The notes under the pieces were generated by a model. It saw only the letters and a list, made by a program, of their open reading frames with translations, was not told the DNA's origin and made no database searches. From positions 1 through 48,841 of the forward strand of contig JAENZW010000006.1 of NCBI GenBank assembly GCA_016841065.1: a stretch of 48,841 bases of DNA, given 5' to 3'. The DNA comes from Actinomycetota bacterium (GTDB taxonomy: Bacteria; Actinomycetota; Coriobacteriia; Anaerosomatales; JAENZW01). Of this stretch, positions 35,409 to 43,540 are shown in pieces (within the stretch, counting starts at the first letter, position 1; each line of letters opens with the position of its first letter). The position numbers were made by a program, and so were the translations under genes.

Positions 35409-35455
35409 TGTCCTCGGTCGGTCAACCGGTCATTCAGGTGGAGGGAGTGCGAACG

Positions 35456-35845
35456 ATGGTGGATGAAGTCAGGGTCGCCGTGGTTGGGGCGGGACGCACC
35501 GGAACACCGCTGCTAGAGAACCTGATTGAGATTCCCTACGTGAAGGTCGTAGGGGTCGCCGACAAGGATCCGCAGAGTCCGGGGGCAGTGCTCGCCCGCG
35601 ACAACGACATTTTCTACACCGAAGACGCCGCGGTATTCGCAGCCCGAGCCGACGGCATCGACATCATCATCGAAGTGTCAGGCGATCCGAGCGTCAAACC
35701 GCTCCTGAAGGAAGCGTTCCAGGCGCAGGGCAATCGCCACACGATCATCCTCCACGATCTCGTCGCTCGCTTCGTTCTGAGCATCGCTACGGGCAGCAAT
35801 GTGCTCGTCGAGACTCATCACCCCCAGGATCAGGGTATCGGCTGA
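35456..35845 (+). CDS. Small Rossmann-fold NAD(P)-binding domain protein
   Basis: A 129-residue protein made only of a dinucleotide-binding domain: VRVAVVGAGRTGTPLLE at the start with the GxGxxG-like loop, an acidic residue after the second strand (VVGVADKD) and IDIIIEVSGDPSV, similar to the cofactor domain of homoserine or dihydrodipicolinate dehydrogenases. No catalytic domain follows, since the stop lies one base before the proS start. The ATG at 35456 suits GGAGGGAG (35440-35447). It may act as a redox or nucleotide sensor or bind a partner; function is unknown. It appears to be co-transcribed with proS. Confidence 0.72.
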   Translation: MVDEVRVAVVGAGRTGTPLLENLIEIPYVKVVGVADKDPQSPGAVLARDNDIFYTEDAAVFAARADGIDIIIEVSGDPSVKPLLKEAFQAQGNRHTIILHDLVARFVLSIATGSNVLVETHHPQDQGIG

Positions 35846-35846
35846 T

Positions 35847-37589
35847 ATGAAGATCGCGCTCCGCTTCTCCCAGCTGTACGCTCCAACACTCAAGGAGGAT
35901 CCCGCCGAAGCGGAGATACCCTCCCACAAGCTGCTTCTGCGCGCTGGGATGATCCGGAAGGTTGCCGCAGGTATATACGTGTTTCTCCCGCTCGCGTGGC
36001 GCTCGATTCGCAAGATCGAGCAGATCGTGCGTGAGGAGATGAACGCCATCGGTAGCCAGGAGATGCAGATGCCTGTGGTCCAACCGGCAGAGCTGTGGCT
36101 GGAATCTGGGCGCTGGGACTTGTACGGACCGGAACTCGCCCGACTCAAGGATCGACAGGGGCGGGACTTCTGCCTCGGTCCGACACACGAGGAGATCATC
36201 ACTGCACTAGTCCGCAACGAACTGCGCTCGTATCGGGAGCTTCCGGTGTCGCTCTACCAAATCCATACCAAGTTCCGCGACGAGATGCGCCCGCGGTTCG
36301 GCTTGCTCCGTGGACGCGAATTCATCATGAAGGACGCGTACTCATTTCACAGCACCGAAGAGTCGCTCCAGGAACACTACGACGATCAAGCAGGTGCGTA
36401 CGGCAGAATCTGCGACCGTCTCGGTCTCGAGTGGCGCCCGGTCGTGGCCGAGTCGGGCCAGATCGGCGGTAAGGTCACGACCGAGTTCATGGCGCTGGCC
36501 GACAACGGCGAGGCCGAACTCGTGTACTGCGACTGCGGCTGGGCTGCAAACGTCGAGGCGGCTGAGACGGTCGTGTCGCGGCACCAATCGGCCACTGCGC
36601 CGCGGGATCTCGAGATGGTCCACACTCCAAACGTTCGCACGATCGCGGAGCTTGCCGGCTTCCTTGGCATCGCCGAGCACGACACCGTCAAGACGATGGC
36701 CGGCAAGACGCCCGACGGCGCGCTCGTGTTCTTCTGCGTTCCGGGTGACCGTGATCTCAACCCCATCAAGGCTGATTGGGCTGCTCCCGGGGTCGAACTG
36801 CTTGCCGAAGAGGACTTCGAGTCAATGAACCTGCCGAAGGGCTCGCTCGGTCCCGTAAGCCCCCCGGAAGGCACGCTTGTCATCGCCGACCGCTCGCTTG
36901 AGAGCGAAGTGAGCTGGGGGATCGGCGCCAATGAGAACGACTACCACATGCTAGGCGCCCAGCCGGGACGAGACTTCGTGGTTTCGGCCTGGGCAGATCT
37001 GGTCACAGCCCAACCTGGAGACGCCTGTCCGCGTTGCGGCGGAGCCCTGCAGGGTGCCCGCGGTATCGAGGTCTCCCAGGTCTTTCAGCTAGGGACGAAG
37101 TATTCAGAAGCCATGGGTGCGAGCTTCACCGACGAGGATGGGACCGAGAAGCCGTTCATCATGGGCTGCTACGGCGTCGGCGTCACACGCTCTCTGGCGG
37201 CGGTCATCGAACAACACAATGACGACAGTGGCATCGTGTGGCCCATTAGCGTGGCCCCCCTTGAAGTCACGGTCATCCCGCTTTCGGTTGGCGACGACGA
37301 AGTCTTCCACACCGCAGAGCGCATCTGGCAAGAGCTCGCCGACGTAGGAGTCGAAGTGATTCTCGACGATCGCGACGAACGTGCAGGCGTCAAGTTCGCG
37401 GACAACGACCTCATTGGCTTCCCCTTCCAGGTCGTGGTCGGGAAGAAGGGACTCGCCGAAGGGGCCGTTGAGTTCAAGGACCGTCGCAGTGGTGAGCGCG
37501 ACCTGGTGTCCCTGGAGTCCGCTGCCAAGACGATCCTGGCGGCCATTTGCACCGAGCGCTCGCGTTTCGCGGCACGCCAGAACGCCTGA
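35847..37589 (+). CDS. proS: Prolyl-tRNA synthetase (bacterial type with editing domain)
   Basis: ProS charges tRNA-Pro. The 580-residue class II enzyme has RKVAAGIYVFLPLAWR at the start, motif 2 around FRDEMRPRFGLLRGREF, motif 3 in GCYGVGVTRSLAAV, a long insertion domain between them (about residues 225-400) of the kind that edits mischarged Ala-tRNA, and an anticodon-binding C-terminal domain. The ATG at 35847 is preferred; the open frame upstream overlaps the previous gene. It lies between ispG and rimP, as proS does in Bacillus, but polC is absent here. Confidence 0.96.
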   Translation: MKIALRFSQLYAPTLKEDPAEAEIPSHKLLLRAGMIRKVAAGIYVFLPLAWRSIRKIEQIVREEMNAIGSQEMQMPVVQPAELWLESGRWDLYGPELARLKDRQGRDFCLGPTHEEIITALVRNELRSYRELPVSLYQIHTKFRDEMRPRFGLLRGREFIMKDAYSFHSTEESLQEHYDDQAGAYGRICDRLGLEWRPVVAESGQIGGKVTTEFMALADNGEAELVYCDCGWAANVEAAETVVSRHQSATAPRDLEMVHTPNVRTIAELAGFLGIAEHDTVKTMAGKTPDGALVFFCVPGDRDLNPIKADWAAPGVELLAEEDFESMNLPKGSLGPVSPPEGTLVIADRSLESEVSWGIGANENDYHMLGAQPGRDFVVSAWADLVTAQPGDACPRCGGALQGARGIEVSQVFQLGTKYSEAMGASFTDEDGTEKPFIMGCYGVGVTRSLAAVIEQHNDDSGIVWPISVAPLEVTVIPLSVGDDEVFHTAERIWQELADVGVEVILDDRDERAGVKFADNDLIGFPFQVVVGKKGLAEGAVEFKDRRSGERDLVSLESAAKTILAAICTERSRFAARQNA

Positions 37590-37629
37590 ATCCAACTCGG
37601 GACACGCCGACCGCATAGAGGTAGCGTGG

Positions 37630-37665
37630 GCGCACCGTCTCCCGAATCCTGCGCCGTCGGTGCGC
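37630..37665 (+). terminator. Possible hairpin after proS
   Basis: GCGCACCG (37630-37637) is the exact complement of CGGTGCGC (37658-37665), with a 20-base loop. No T run follows. It may end the proS transcript weakly. The 230-base gap 37590-37819 otherwise holds the rimP promoter and leader hairpin; no tRNA or small gene was recognised in it. Confidence 0.35.
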
Positions 37666-37713
37666 TGCCGAGATCTTCTTGGCGACCCCGCGCACCCCTC
37701 AGATGCATTCGCT

Positions 37714-37741
37714 TTGACCGGCCCTCTACCTATGGTAGAAT
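37714..37741 (+). promoter_or_regulatory. Sigma-A-type promoter for the rimP-nusA-infB operon
   Basis: TTGACC (37714-37719) and TAGAAT (37736-37741) are 16 bases apart. Transcription should begin near 37748, giving a leader of about 70 bases that contains the hairpin at 37772-37798. Confidence 0.7.
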
Positions 37742-37771
37742 CGCTCCTGTGTTTGAACAGCACGTCCCTGC

Positions 37772-37798
37772 AAGAAGTGGGTAACCCCCGCTTCTTTT
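37772..37798 (+). terminator. Intrinsic-terminator-like attenuator in the rimP leader
   Basis: AAGAAGTGGG (37772-37781) pairs with CCCGCTTCTT (37787-37796) around a five-base loop, one G-T pair included, and the last stem bases plus two more give a run of four Ts. It sits after the promoter and before GGGAGAAGG (37804-37812). In this position it would reduce read-through into the whole operon unless overcome. Confidence 0.65.
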
Positions 37799-37819
37799 CG
37801 TCTGGGAGAAGGTTGCGTC

Positions 37820-38287
37820 GTGAAGGTGACAGCGCTGGCGGAGCGGGTCGAGTCTCTACTCGCCCCAGAGGCCGTGCGCCGCGGGTTCGAGATTGTCGCG
37901 GTCGAGACGGCGGGCGGCCAGCATCAGCCGGTCGTTCGCGTCTTTATTGACCGTGAAGGCGGCATCGACCTTGACGCCGTCTGTGAGGCAAACGCGTGGA
38001 TATCGGAAGTGCTTGACCGTGACAAGCACTTGTCGCATACGTACACACTCGAGGTTTCGTCACCCGGCATCGAACGCCCTCTGACGAAGCCGACGCATTT
38101 CGATCGGTTCGTCGGTGAGAACGTTTCAATCAAGACTGCCCCGATAGACGGACGCTCGCACTTCAAGGGCGTGCTTCTCGGCAGGGAAGACGACGACCTC
38201 GTGCTTGAGGTCGATGGAGAGACATTGCATATCCCGCTCGAGTCGGTTCACAAAGCACGACTCAAGCCCGATGTGCACTTCGGATAG
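37820..38287 (+). CDS. rimP: Ribosome maturation factor RimP
   Basis: RimP helps early assembly of the 30S subunit. The 155-residue product has the family's N-terminal domain ending in LEVSSPGIERPLTKPTHF, the best-conserved block, and a C-terminal SH3-like barrel (FKGVLLGREDDDLVLEVDG, IPLESVHKARL). A GTG start has GGGAGAAGG seven bases upstream. It is the first gene of the rimP-nusA-ylxR-infB-rbfA set found across bacteria. Confidence 0.95.
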   Translation: MKVTALAERVESLLAPEAVRRGFEIVAVETAGGQHQPVVRVFIDREGGIDLDAVCEANAWISEVLDRDKHLSHTYTLEVSSPGIERPLTKPTHFDRFVGENVSIKTAPIDGRSHFKGVLLGREDDDLVLEVDGETLHIPLESVHKARLKPDVHFG

Positions 38288-38305
38288 AGAGAGGAGCGGG
38301 ACCCC

Positions 38306-39445
38306 ATGAGCTCTGAGCTGATGGAAGCCCTGCGGCAACTGGCACGCGAGAAGAATATTGACGAGTACGAGATGCTGGACCGGCTGGAAGGCCAGCTGGC
38401 CTCCACGTACCAGCGTATCCTCGATCTCGAAAACGAGACCCGCGTCGTGATCGATCGCGAGAGCGGTCGCATCTATCTCTACGAGCTCATTCCTGCAGGT
38501 GGGACAGAGGAAGAGCCGGTCTTCGACGAGAAGGACATCACGCCGGGCGATGTCTCGCGTATCGCCGCGCAGGCAGCCAAGACCGTCATCATGTCCACGA
38601 TTCGCGAGGCGGAACGTGAGCGCATCTTCGAGGAGTACTCAGATCGCGTCGGAGAGTCCGTCACCGGCACGGTTCAACAGTCTGACTCCCGATATACGCT
38701 CATCAAGCTGCGTGAGGGTGTCGAGGCCCTGTTGCCACCTGCTGAACAGCCGCACAACGAGCGCTATGATCACAACCAGCGCATCAAGGCCTACATCATC
38801 GAAGTACGCAAGACGGCCAACGAGCCCGCAATCGTCGTGTCGCGTACCCATCCTGGTCTGATTCGGCGTCTCTTCGAGCTTGAGGTTCCAGAGATCTACG
38901 ACGGCATCGTGGAGATCAAGGCCGTTGCCCGCGAACCCGGAATGCGCTCAAAGGTAGCCGTCTCCAGTCGCGAGTCGGGTCTCGATCCTGTCGGCGCGTG
39001 CGTCGGCCCGAAGGGTTCGCGCGTACGCATGATCGTCTCCGAGCTCCGGGGCGAACGAATCGACGTTGTTCCCTGGTCGGAGGAGCCAACCTCCTATGTC
39101 GCGAACGCGCTGTCGCCGGCAAAGGTCTCGAATGTCGTGGTGGACGAAAGTTCGCACACGGCGACGGTCATCGTCCCTGATGATCAACTTTCGCTCGCCA
39201 TCGGCAAGGAGGGCCAGAACGCCAGGCTCGCCGCCAAGCTCACCGGTTGGCGAATCGACATCAAGAGTCATTCTCAGGCCTCCGATTCTGGGCTTGCGTC
39301 GATCATCGCCCACGAAGAGGGCGCCGACGAGGAGTTCGACGGTCGGTGCGTCGCGATGACGAGTTCCGGGCTCCGTTGCCGCAACAAGGCCCGGCCCGGT
39401 TCGGTGTACTGCGGCGTCCATGAGAAGGAGGCTGCCGCTTCGTGA
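38306..39445 (+). CDS. nusA: Transcription factor NusA with a cysteine-rich C-terminal tail
   Basis: NusA binds RNA polymerase to control pausing, termination and antitermination. The 379-residue protein has the N-terminal polymerase-binding domain (about 1-108), an S1 domain (114-180) and two KH domains with GPKGSR (234-239) and GKEGQN (300-305). After residue 340 there is an extra tail with C348, C358, C369 and H372 in the order C-x9-C-x10-C-x2-H, ending in KEAAAS. This looks like a small zinc-binding knuckle and is not part of standard NusA. The acidic AR1/AR2 repeats of E. coli are absent. The gene follows rimP and overlaps ylxR by GTGA. Confidence 0.94.
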   Translation: MSSELMEALRQLAREKNIDEYEMLDRLEGQLASTYQRILDLENETRVVIDRESGRIYLYELIPAGGTEEEPVFDEKDITPGDVSRIAAQAAKTVIMSTIREAERERIFEEYSDRVGESVTGTVQQSDSRYTLIKLREGVEALLPPAEQPHNERYDHNQRIKAYIIEVRKTANEPAIVVSRTHPGLIRRLFELEVPEIYDGIVEIKAVAREPGMRSKVAVSSRESGLDPVGACVGPKGSRVRMIVSELRGERIDVVPWSEEPTSYVANALSPAKVSNVVVDESSHTATVIVPDDQLSLAIGKEGQNARLAAKLTGWRIDIKSHSQASDSGLASIIAHEEGADEEFDGRCVAMTSSGLRCRNKARPGSVYCGVHEKEAAAS

Positions 39446-39744
39446 AGCGTGTCCGAAAAGCACCCGTGCGCACATGCGTCGGCTGCGGTAGAAGTGACGA
39501 CAAACGCGATCTTGTGCGCGTCGTCCGAACCGCAGAAGGCCACGTCACCGTAGACCCAACGGGCAAGTCCCCGGGTCGCGGCGCGTACGTCTGCGCGGAC
39601 CAGGCGTGCTTCGAGGCCGCCGCGAGAAAACGCCGTTTCGACTCGGCTCTTCGCGTGCGCCTCATGGACGACGACACAGACAGATTGGCGCGTGAGCTCG
39701 CTCACGCGCTTACAGCCTCCGATTCATCCAGGCAAGGACGGTGA
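39442..39744 (+). CDS. ylxR: YlxR/RnpM family RNA-binding protein
   Basis: A 100-residue basic protein with RTCVGCGR near the start and GRGAYVCADQACFEAA, the conserved family blocks. YlxR (also called RnpM) binds nucleic acid and modulates RNase P in Bacillus. It lies between nusA and infB as usual. The L7Ae-like ylxQ gene that follows in Bacillus is absent. Its GTG overlaps the nusA stop. Confidence 0.93.
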   Translation: MKRVRKAPVRTCVGCGRSDDKRDLVRVVRTAEGHVTVDPTGKSPGRGAYVCADQACFEAAARKRRFDSALRVRLMDDDTDRLARELAHALTASDSSRQGR

Positions 39745-39753
39745 CGCGCGTTT

Positions 39754-42174
39754 ATGCCCGCCATGAGAGTCCATGAACTCGCAAAAGAGTTCGGCATGTC
39801 CTCAAAGGAGCTGCTCGATCACTTGCAGCTGCTCAAGATCCCGGCGAAGAACCACGCATCCACCCTCGTAGAGGCGTATGTGGACAAGATCCGAAAGGAT
39901 CTGGGCCCCATCATCGCCGAACGGCGGGCTGAGCTTGAGGCCGTCCGTCTCGCCGAGGAGGAGGCCGACCGCATCAAGCGTGAAGCCGAGGATGCGAAGC
40001 GCAAGGCCGCCGAGGAAGAGCGACGCCGTACCGAAGAAGACGAACGCGCCCGCCGCGATGAAGAGGCGCGCGCCAAGGCCGAAGAGGACGAGCGGGTACG
40101 CCTCGAGGAAGAAGCTCGGCGCAAGACAGAAGAAGAAGAAGCTCGCAAAGCCGAGGAAGAGCGTCTGGCTCAGGAGGCAATGGAGCGTGCACGCCGAGAG
40201 GCCGAAGAGGCGGCGCGACTCGAGAAGACTGAGGAAGACCGCTATCGCCGCATGGCGCATGACGCCGAGCAAGTGGCGCGCGACAAGGTCATCGAGGAGG
40301 CCAAACGGGCAGTTCAGGCGGCCCAGGCAGACACCGGCAAGCGCAAGAAGAAGAAAGAGAAGCGCGCCGCCGAGCAGGAAGCATCCGAGCAGAGCACGGG
40401 AACCCCTACTGCGCCTCCTGTTCCAACTGGTGACGGAGCAACGGTAGCCGAGGGCGCCACTGTCGGCGAACTCGCCGAAGCACTCGGGCTGCCGCCCACG
40501 GAGATCATCAAGCGACTGATGTTGCTGGGCACGCCACTCACTGTGAACCAGCCTATGATGCGCGAGATCATTGAGGTCATTGCCGATGACCTCGAGCGCG
40601 AGGTTACTATCGTCGCCCCCGAGGAGGAGCAGGGCTTCGTCTTCGAGGACAACCCCGATGATCTTCGGCACAAGCCTCCCGTCGTGACGGTCATGGGTCA
40701 CGTCGACCATGGCAAGACATCACTCCTGGACGCAATTCGTGAGACGGGCGTTGCAGAGACCGAGGCTGGAGGCATCACCCAGCACATCGGGGCATCGGTT
40801 GTTCACAAGAACGGCAAGCAGATCACATTCATCGACACCCCCGGGCACGAGGCCTTCACGGCAATGCGCGCACGGGGCGCGAAGGTCACCGACGTGGCCG
40901 TCCTGGTGGTGGCCGCCGACGACGGCGTCATGCCGCAGACCGTCGAGGCTATCCACCACGCGAAGGCTGCGGGAGTCCCGATCATCGTCGCCGTGAACAA
41001 GATCGACAAAGAGGGCGCCAACCCCGACAGGGTTAGACAGGAACTCACCGAACACGATGTCGTCGCCGAAGAGTGGGGCGGCACGAACATATTCGTCAAC
41101 GTGTCTGCCAAGAAGCGGACGAACATCGATGATCTCCTTGAGATGATCCTTCTTCAGGCTGAAGTCCTCGAGTTGCAGGCGAATCCGGATGCACACGCGA
41201 GCGGTGTTGTCATCGAAGCGAAGCTCGACAAGGGCCGTGGCCCCGTGGCCACCGTCCTCGTACAGCGAGGCACTCTCCGGGTGGGTGACGCGATCGTCGC
41301 CGGAAAGGCCCACGGTCGCGTTCGGGCACTCGTCGACCAGACTGGAACCCCGGTCAAGACCGCCCTTCCGGCCGACCCGGTCGAGGTTCTCGGACTGTCG
41401 AGCGTCCCGAGCGCGGGCGATGAGTTCCGCGTATTCGAGGACGAGCGCGACGCACGCAATCTGGCGGAGGAGCGTGCTCTCAAGCAACGACTCCTCGCAC
41501 ACGAGAAGAAGGTTCACGTTTCCCTTGACGATCTGTTTGCCAGGATCCAGGAAGGCGAGCTCAAGGACCTCAACCTCGTCGTCAAAGCCGACGTTCAAGG
41601 CTCCATCGAGGCGCTGAAGGACTCGCTCGATAAGATGGACCAGACCGAGGTTCGCATCAACGTCATACACTCAGCCGTCGGCGCGATCACAGAGAGCGAC
41701 GTCACGCTTGCGGATGCATCTGATGCGATTGTCATCGGCTTCAACGTGCGCCCCGCTCCTGCAGCCAAGTCGCTCGCAGAGACCGAGAACGTAGACATAC
41801 GCCTCTACAAGGTCATCTACAAGGCAATCGAGGAGATCAACGCTGCGCGCGTGGGCATGCTGTCGCCCGACTTCGTCGAGCAGGACACCGGGCGTGTCGA
41901 GGTGCGCGAGCTGTTCCGCGTTCCCAAGTTGGGTGTCGTTGCAGGGTGCTACGTTCAGCAGGGTGAGATATCTCGCGACGATCAGATTCGCATCGTTCGT
42001 GATGGCACCGTCATCTACGAGGGCAAGCTCCATTCGCTTCGGCGCTTCAAGGATGACGTCAAGTCCGTCAAGTCCGGCTACGAATGCGGCATCGGCGTCG
42101 AGGGATTCCAGGACATCAAAGAAGGCGACTTCATCGAGGGTTTCAAGACCATCGAGGTCGCTAGAGAAGCCTAG
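39754..42174 (+). CDS. infB: Translation initiation factor IF-2
   Basis: IF2 brings fMet-tRNA to the small subunit and promotes subunit joining. The 806-residue protein begins with the IF2 N-terminal helix-turn domain (MRVHELAKEFGMSSKELLDHL), then a long highly charged Glu/Arg/Lys/Ala helix (about 65-220), a second N-domain (about 240-290), and the GTPase domain with GHVDHGKT (315-322), DTPGH (361-365) and NKID (415-418). The C-terminal domains end with VKSGYECGIGVEGFQDIKEGD. ATG at 39754 or 39763 could be used. The stop is close to the rbfA ribosome binding site. Confidence 0.97.
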   Translation: MPAMRVHELAKEFGMSSKELLDHLQLLKIPAKNHASTLVEAYVDKIRKDLGPIIAERRAELEAVRLAEEEADRIKREAEDAKRKAAEEERRRTEEDERARRDEEARAKAEEDERVRLEEEARRKTEEEEARKAEEERLAQEAMERARREAEEAARLEKTEEDRYRRMAHDAEQVARDKVIEEAKRAVQAAQADTGKRKKKKEKRAAEQEASEQSTGTPTAPPVPTGDGATVAEGATVGELAEALGLPPTEIIKRLMLLGTPLTVNQPMMREIIEVIADDLEREVTIVAPEEEQGFVFEDNPDDLRHKPPVVTVMGHVDHGKTSLLDAIRETGVAETEAGGITQHIGASVVHKNGKQITFIDTPGHEAFTAMRARGAKVTDVAVLVVAADDGVMPQTVEAIHHAKAAGVPIIVAVNKIDKEGANPDRVRQELTEHDVVAEEWGGTNIFVNVSAKKRTNIDDLLEMILLQAEVLELQANPDAHASGVVIEAKLDKGRGPVATVLVQRGTLRVGDAIVAGKAHGRVRALVDQTGTPVKTALPADPVEVLGLSSVPSAGDEFRVFEDERDARNLAEERALKQRLLAHEKKVHVSLDDLFARIQEGELKDLNLVVKADVQGSIEALKDSLDKMDQTEVRINVIHSAVGAITESDVTLADASDAIVIGFNVRPAPAAKSLAETENVDIRLYKVIYKAIEEINAARVGMLSPDFVEQDTGRVEVRELFRVPKLGVVAGCYVQQGEISRDDQIRIVRDGTVIYEGKLHSLRRFKDDVKSVKSGYECGIGVEGFQDIKEGDFIEGFKTIEVAREA

Positions 42175-42188
42175 GGAGGCGGGTGCGC

Positions 42189-42578
42189 ATGAAACAGACG
42201 CCCCGCACCCGGAAGCTGAACGAGACGCTCAAGGAAGTGCTTGCGTCGATTCTTCTCGACGAGGTGTCCGACCCGAGGCTCGAGTTCGTGACGGTGACCG
42301 TAGTCCGCATTGCGCCGGATCTCATGGTTGCGGACGTCTACGTTACCGCGCACGGCGGAGACGAACGCTATGCAGAGGTCCTCGACGGTCTCGAGTCCGC
42401 GAAGGGTCGTATTCGCGCGCTTCTCGGCAAGCGCATCAGCCTCAGGTTCACACCTGAGCTGCGATTCCACATCGACGACAGCGTCGACGAGGGGATGCGC
42501 ATCGGTGAGGCGCTCAAGAATGTACCGCCGACGCTGCTCCGCGCCGAGGACGACTCTTCCGAGGAGGCCGGCGAGTGA
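42189..42578 (+). CDS. rbfA: Ribosome-binding factor A
   Basis: RbfA is a 30S assembly and cold-adaptation factor with a KH-like fold. The 129-residue product shows RKLNETLKEVLASILLDEVSDPRL and the RFTPELRFHIDDSVDEGMRI end typical of the family. The ATG at 42189 is favoured over a GTG at 42183 because GGAGG is at 42175-42179. Its stop overlaps the nrnA start (GTGA). Confidence 0.95.
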   Translation: MKQTPRTRKLNETLKEVLASILLDEVSDPRLEFVTVTVVRIAPDLMVADVYVTAHGGDERYAEVLDGLESAKGRIRALLGKRISLRFTPELRFHIDDSVDEGMRIGEALKNVPPTLLRAEDDSSEEAGE

Positions 42579-43540
42579 CGACCCCGTTTCATCGGGCCGC
42601 TGTGTATCTGCGGCACGCGGAGTCGGTAGTCATCGGTGGTCACGTCAAACCAGACGGAGACGCCCTCGGCTCGATTCTGGGGCTGACCCTCGCCTTGAGA
42701 GGGGCGGGGATCGCGGCTGTTCCCGTGCTTGCCGACGAGAATCTCCCGTCGACCTACTCCTTCTTGCCAGGTTATGCCCTGTTCGCGTCAGCGATCGATG
42801 TTGAGACTCCCGACGTGTTCGTCGCCGTGGACACTCCTTCGTTGTCCCGTCTTGGCGCCGCAGAGCCGCTGGCAACCGGGGCGGAAACCGTCATCAGTAT
42901 CGATCACCATCCGGACAACGCCCTTTTCGGCGAGGTCAACCTCGTCGACGAGCATGCCGCCGCCTCAGGACAGCTAGTCTGGCATCTACTGGAGAGACTT
43001 GAGGTCAGGCCCACGCCTGAGATTGCACTCTGTCTCTACGTCGCACTACTGACGGACACTGGAAGGTTTCAGTACCAGAACACTAACGCCGCTGCTCTCC
43101 GCGATGCCGCGGCAATGCTCGACGCAGGGGTGGACCCCGCAGAGACCGCCCGTCTCGTGTACCAGTCCCGATCCGCTGCCGCCCTTGCACTCGATAGTCG
43201 TGTCATGTCACGCATCACACTCGCCAACAGCGGCCGTGTCGCGTACTCACATGTATCAGACGAGGACTTTCAGCAGACCGGTGCTCAGTCCCAGGACTCG
43301 GAGAATCTAGTTGATGTCGTTCGCACGCTCGGCGGAGTCGATGTCGTCTTGCTCTTCAGATTCCACGACGGTGAGACTCGCGTGAACCTCCGGTCCAAGA
43401 CTGGCTTCGACGTCGGCTCCCTCGCTCGGGAATTCGGCGGGGGAGGCCACGCTGCTGCTGCTGGATTCACCGCCGAGAAGTCGCTCGAGCAAGTGCTTGC
43501 CGAGATGCTGCCGCGGCTTCCGGGGGCTGGAGGATCCTGA
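42575..43540 (+). CDS. nrnA: DHH/DHHA1 phosphoesterase, oligoribonuclease NrnA-like
   Basis: NrnA degrades very short RNAs (and often 3'-phosphoadenosine 5'-phosphate or pApA). The 321-residue protein has the metal-binding motifs H23-x3-D27-x-D29, D86, D110-H111-H112 and D161, and a DHHA1 domain with GGGGHAAAAG (288-297). The rbfA-nrnA-truB-ribF order recurs in Actinobacteria and Firmicutes. Starts overlap on both sides, so it belongs to the nusA-infB operon. Preference among nanoRNA, pAp or cyclic dinucleotide products cannot be told from sequence. Confidence 0.93.
   Translation: MTTPFHRAAVYLRHAESVVIGGHVKPDGDALGSILGLTLALRGAGIAAVPVLADENLPSTYSFLPGYALFASAIDVETPDVFVAVDTPSLSRLGAAEPLATGAETVISIDHHPDNALFGEVNLVDEHAAASGQLVWHLLERLEVRPTPEIALCLYVALLTDTGRFQYQNTNAAALRDAAAMLDAGVDPAETARLVYQSRSAAALALDSRVMSRITLANSGRVAYSHVSDEDFQQTGAQSQDSENLVDVVRTLGGVDVVLLFRFHDGETRVNLRSKTGFDVGSLAREFGGGGHAAAAGFTAEKSLEQVLAEMLPRLPGAGGS

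Noticed and set aside
37590-37713. Possible tRNA or small RNA gene before rimP (E. coli has a tRNA gene there)
   Set aside because: No T-loop consensus, acceptor stem or cloverleaf could be drawn; only a weak hairpin is seen.
40000-40400. The charged Glu/Arg-rich stretch of infB as an unusual repeat insertion
   Set aside because: A long charged linker in the N-terminal part is normal for IF2 proteins of high-GC bacteria.
40720-41670. A 316-codon - strand frame opposite infB
   Set aside because: Shadow of the IF2 GTPase domain; no ribosome binding site or known motif.
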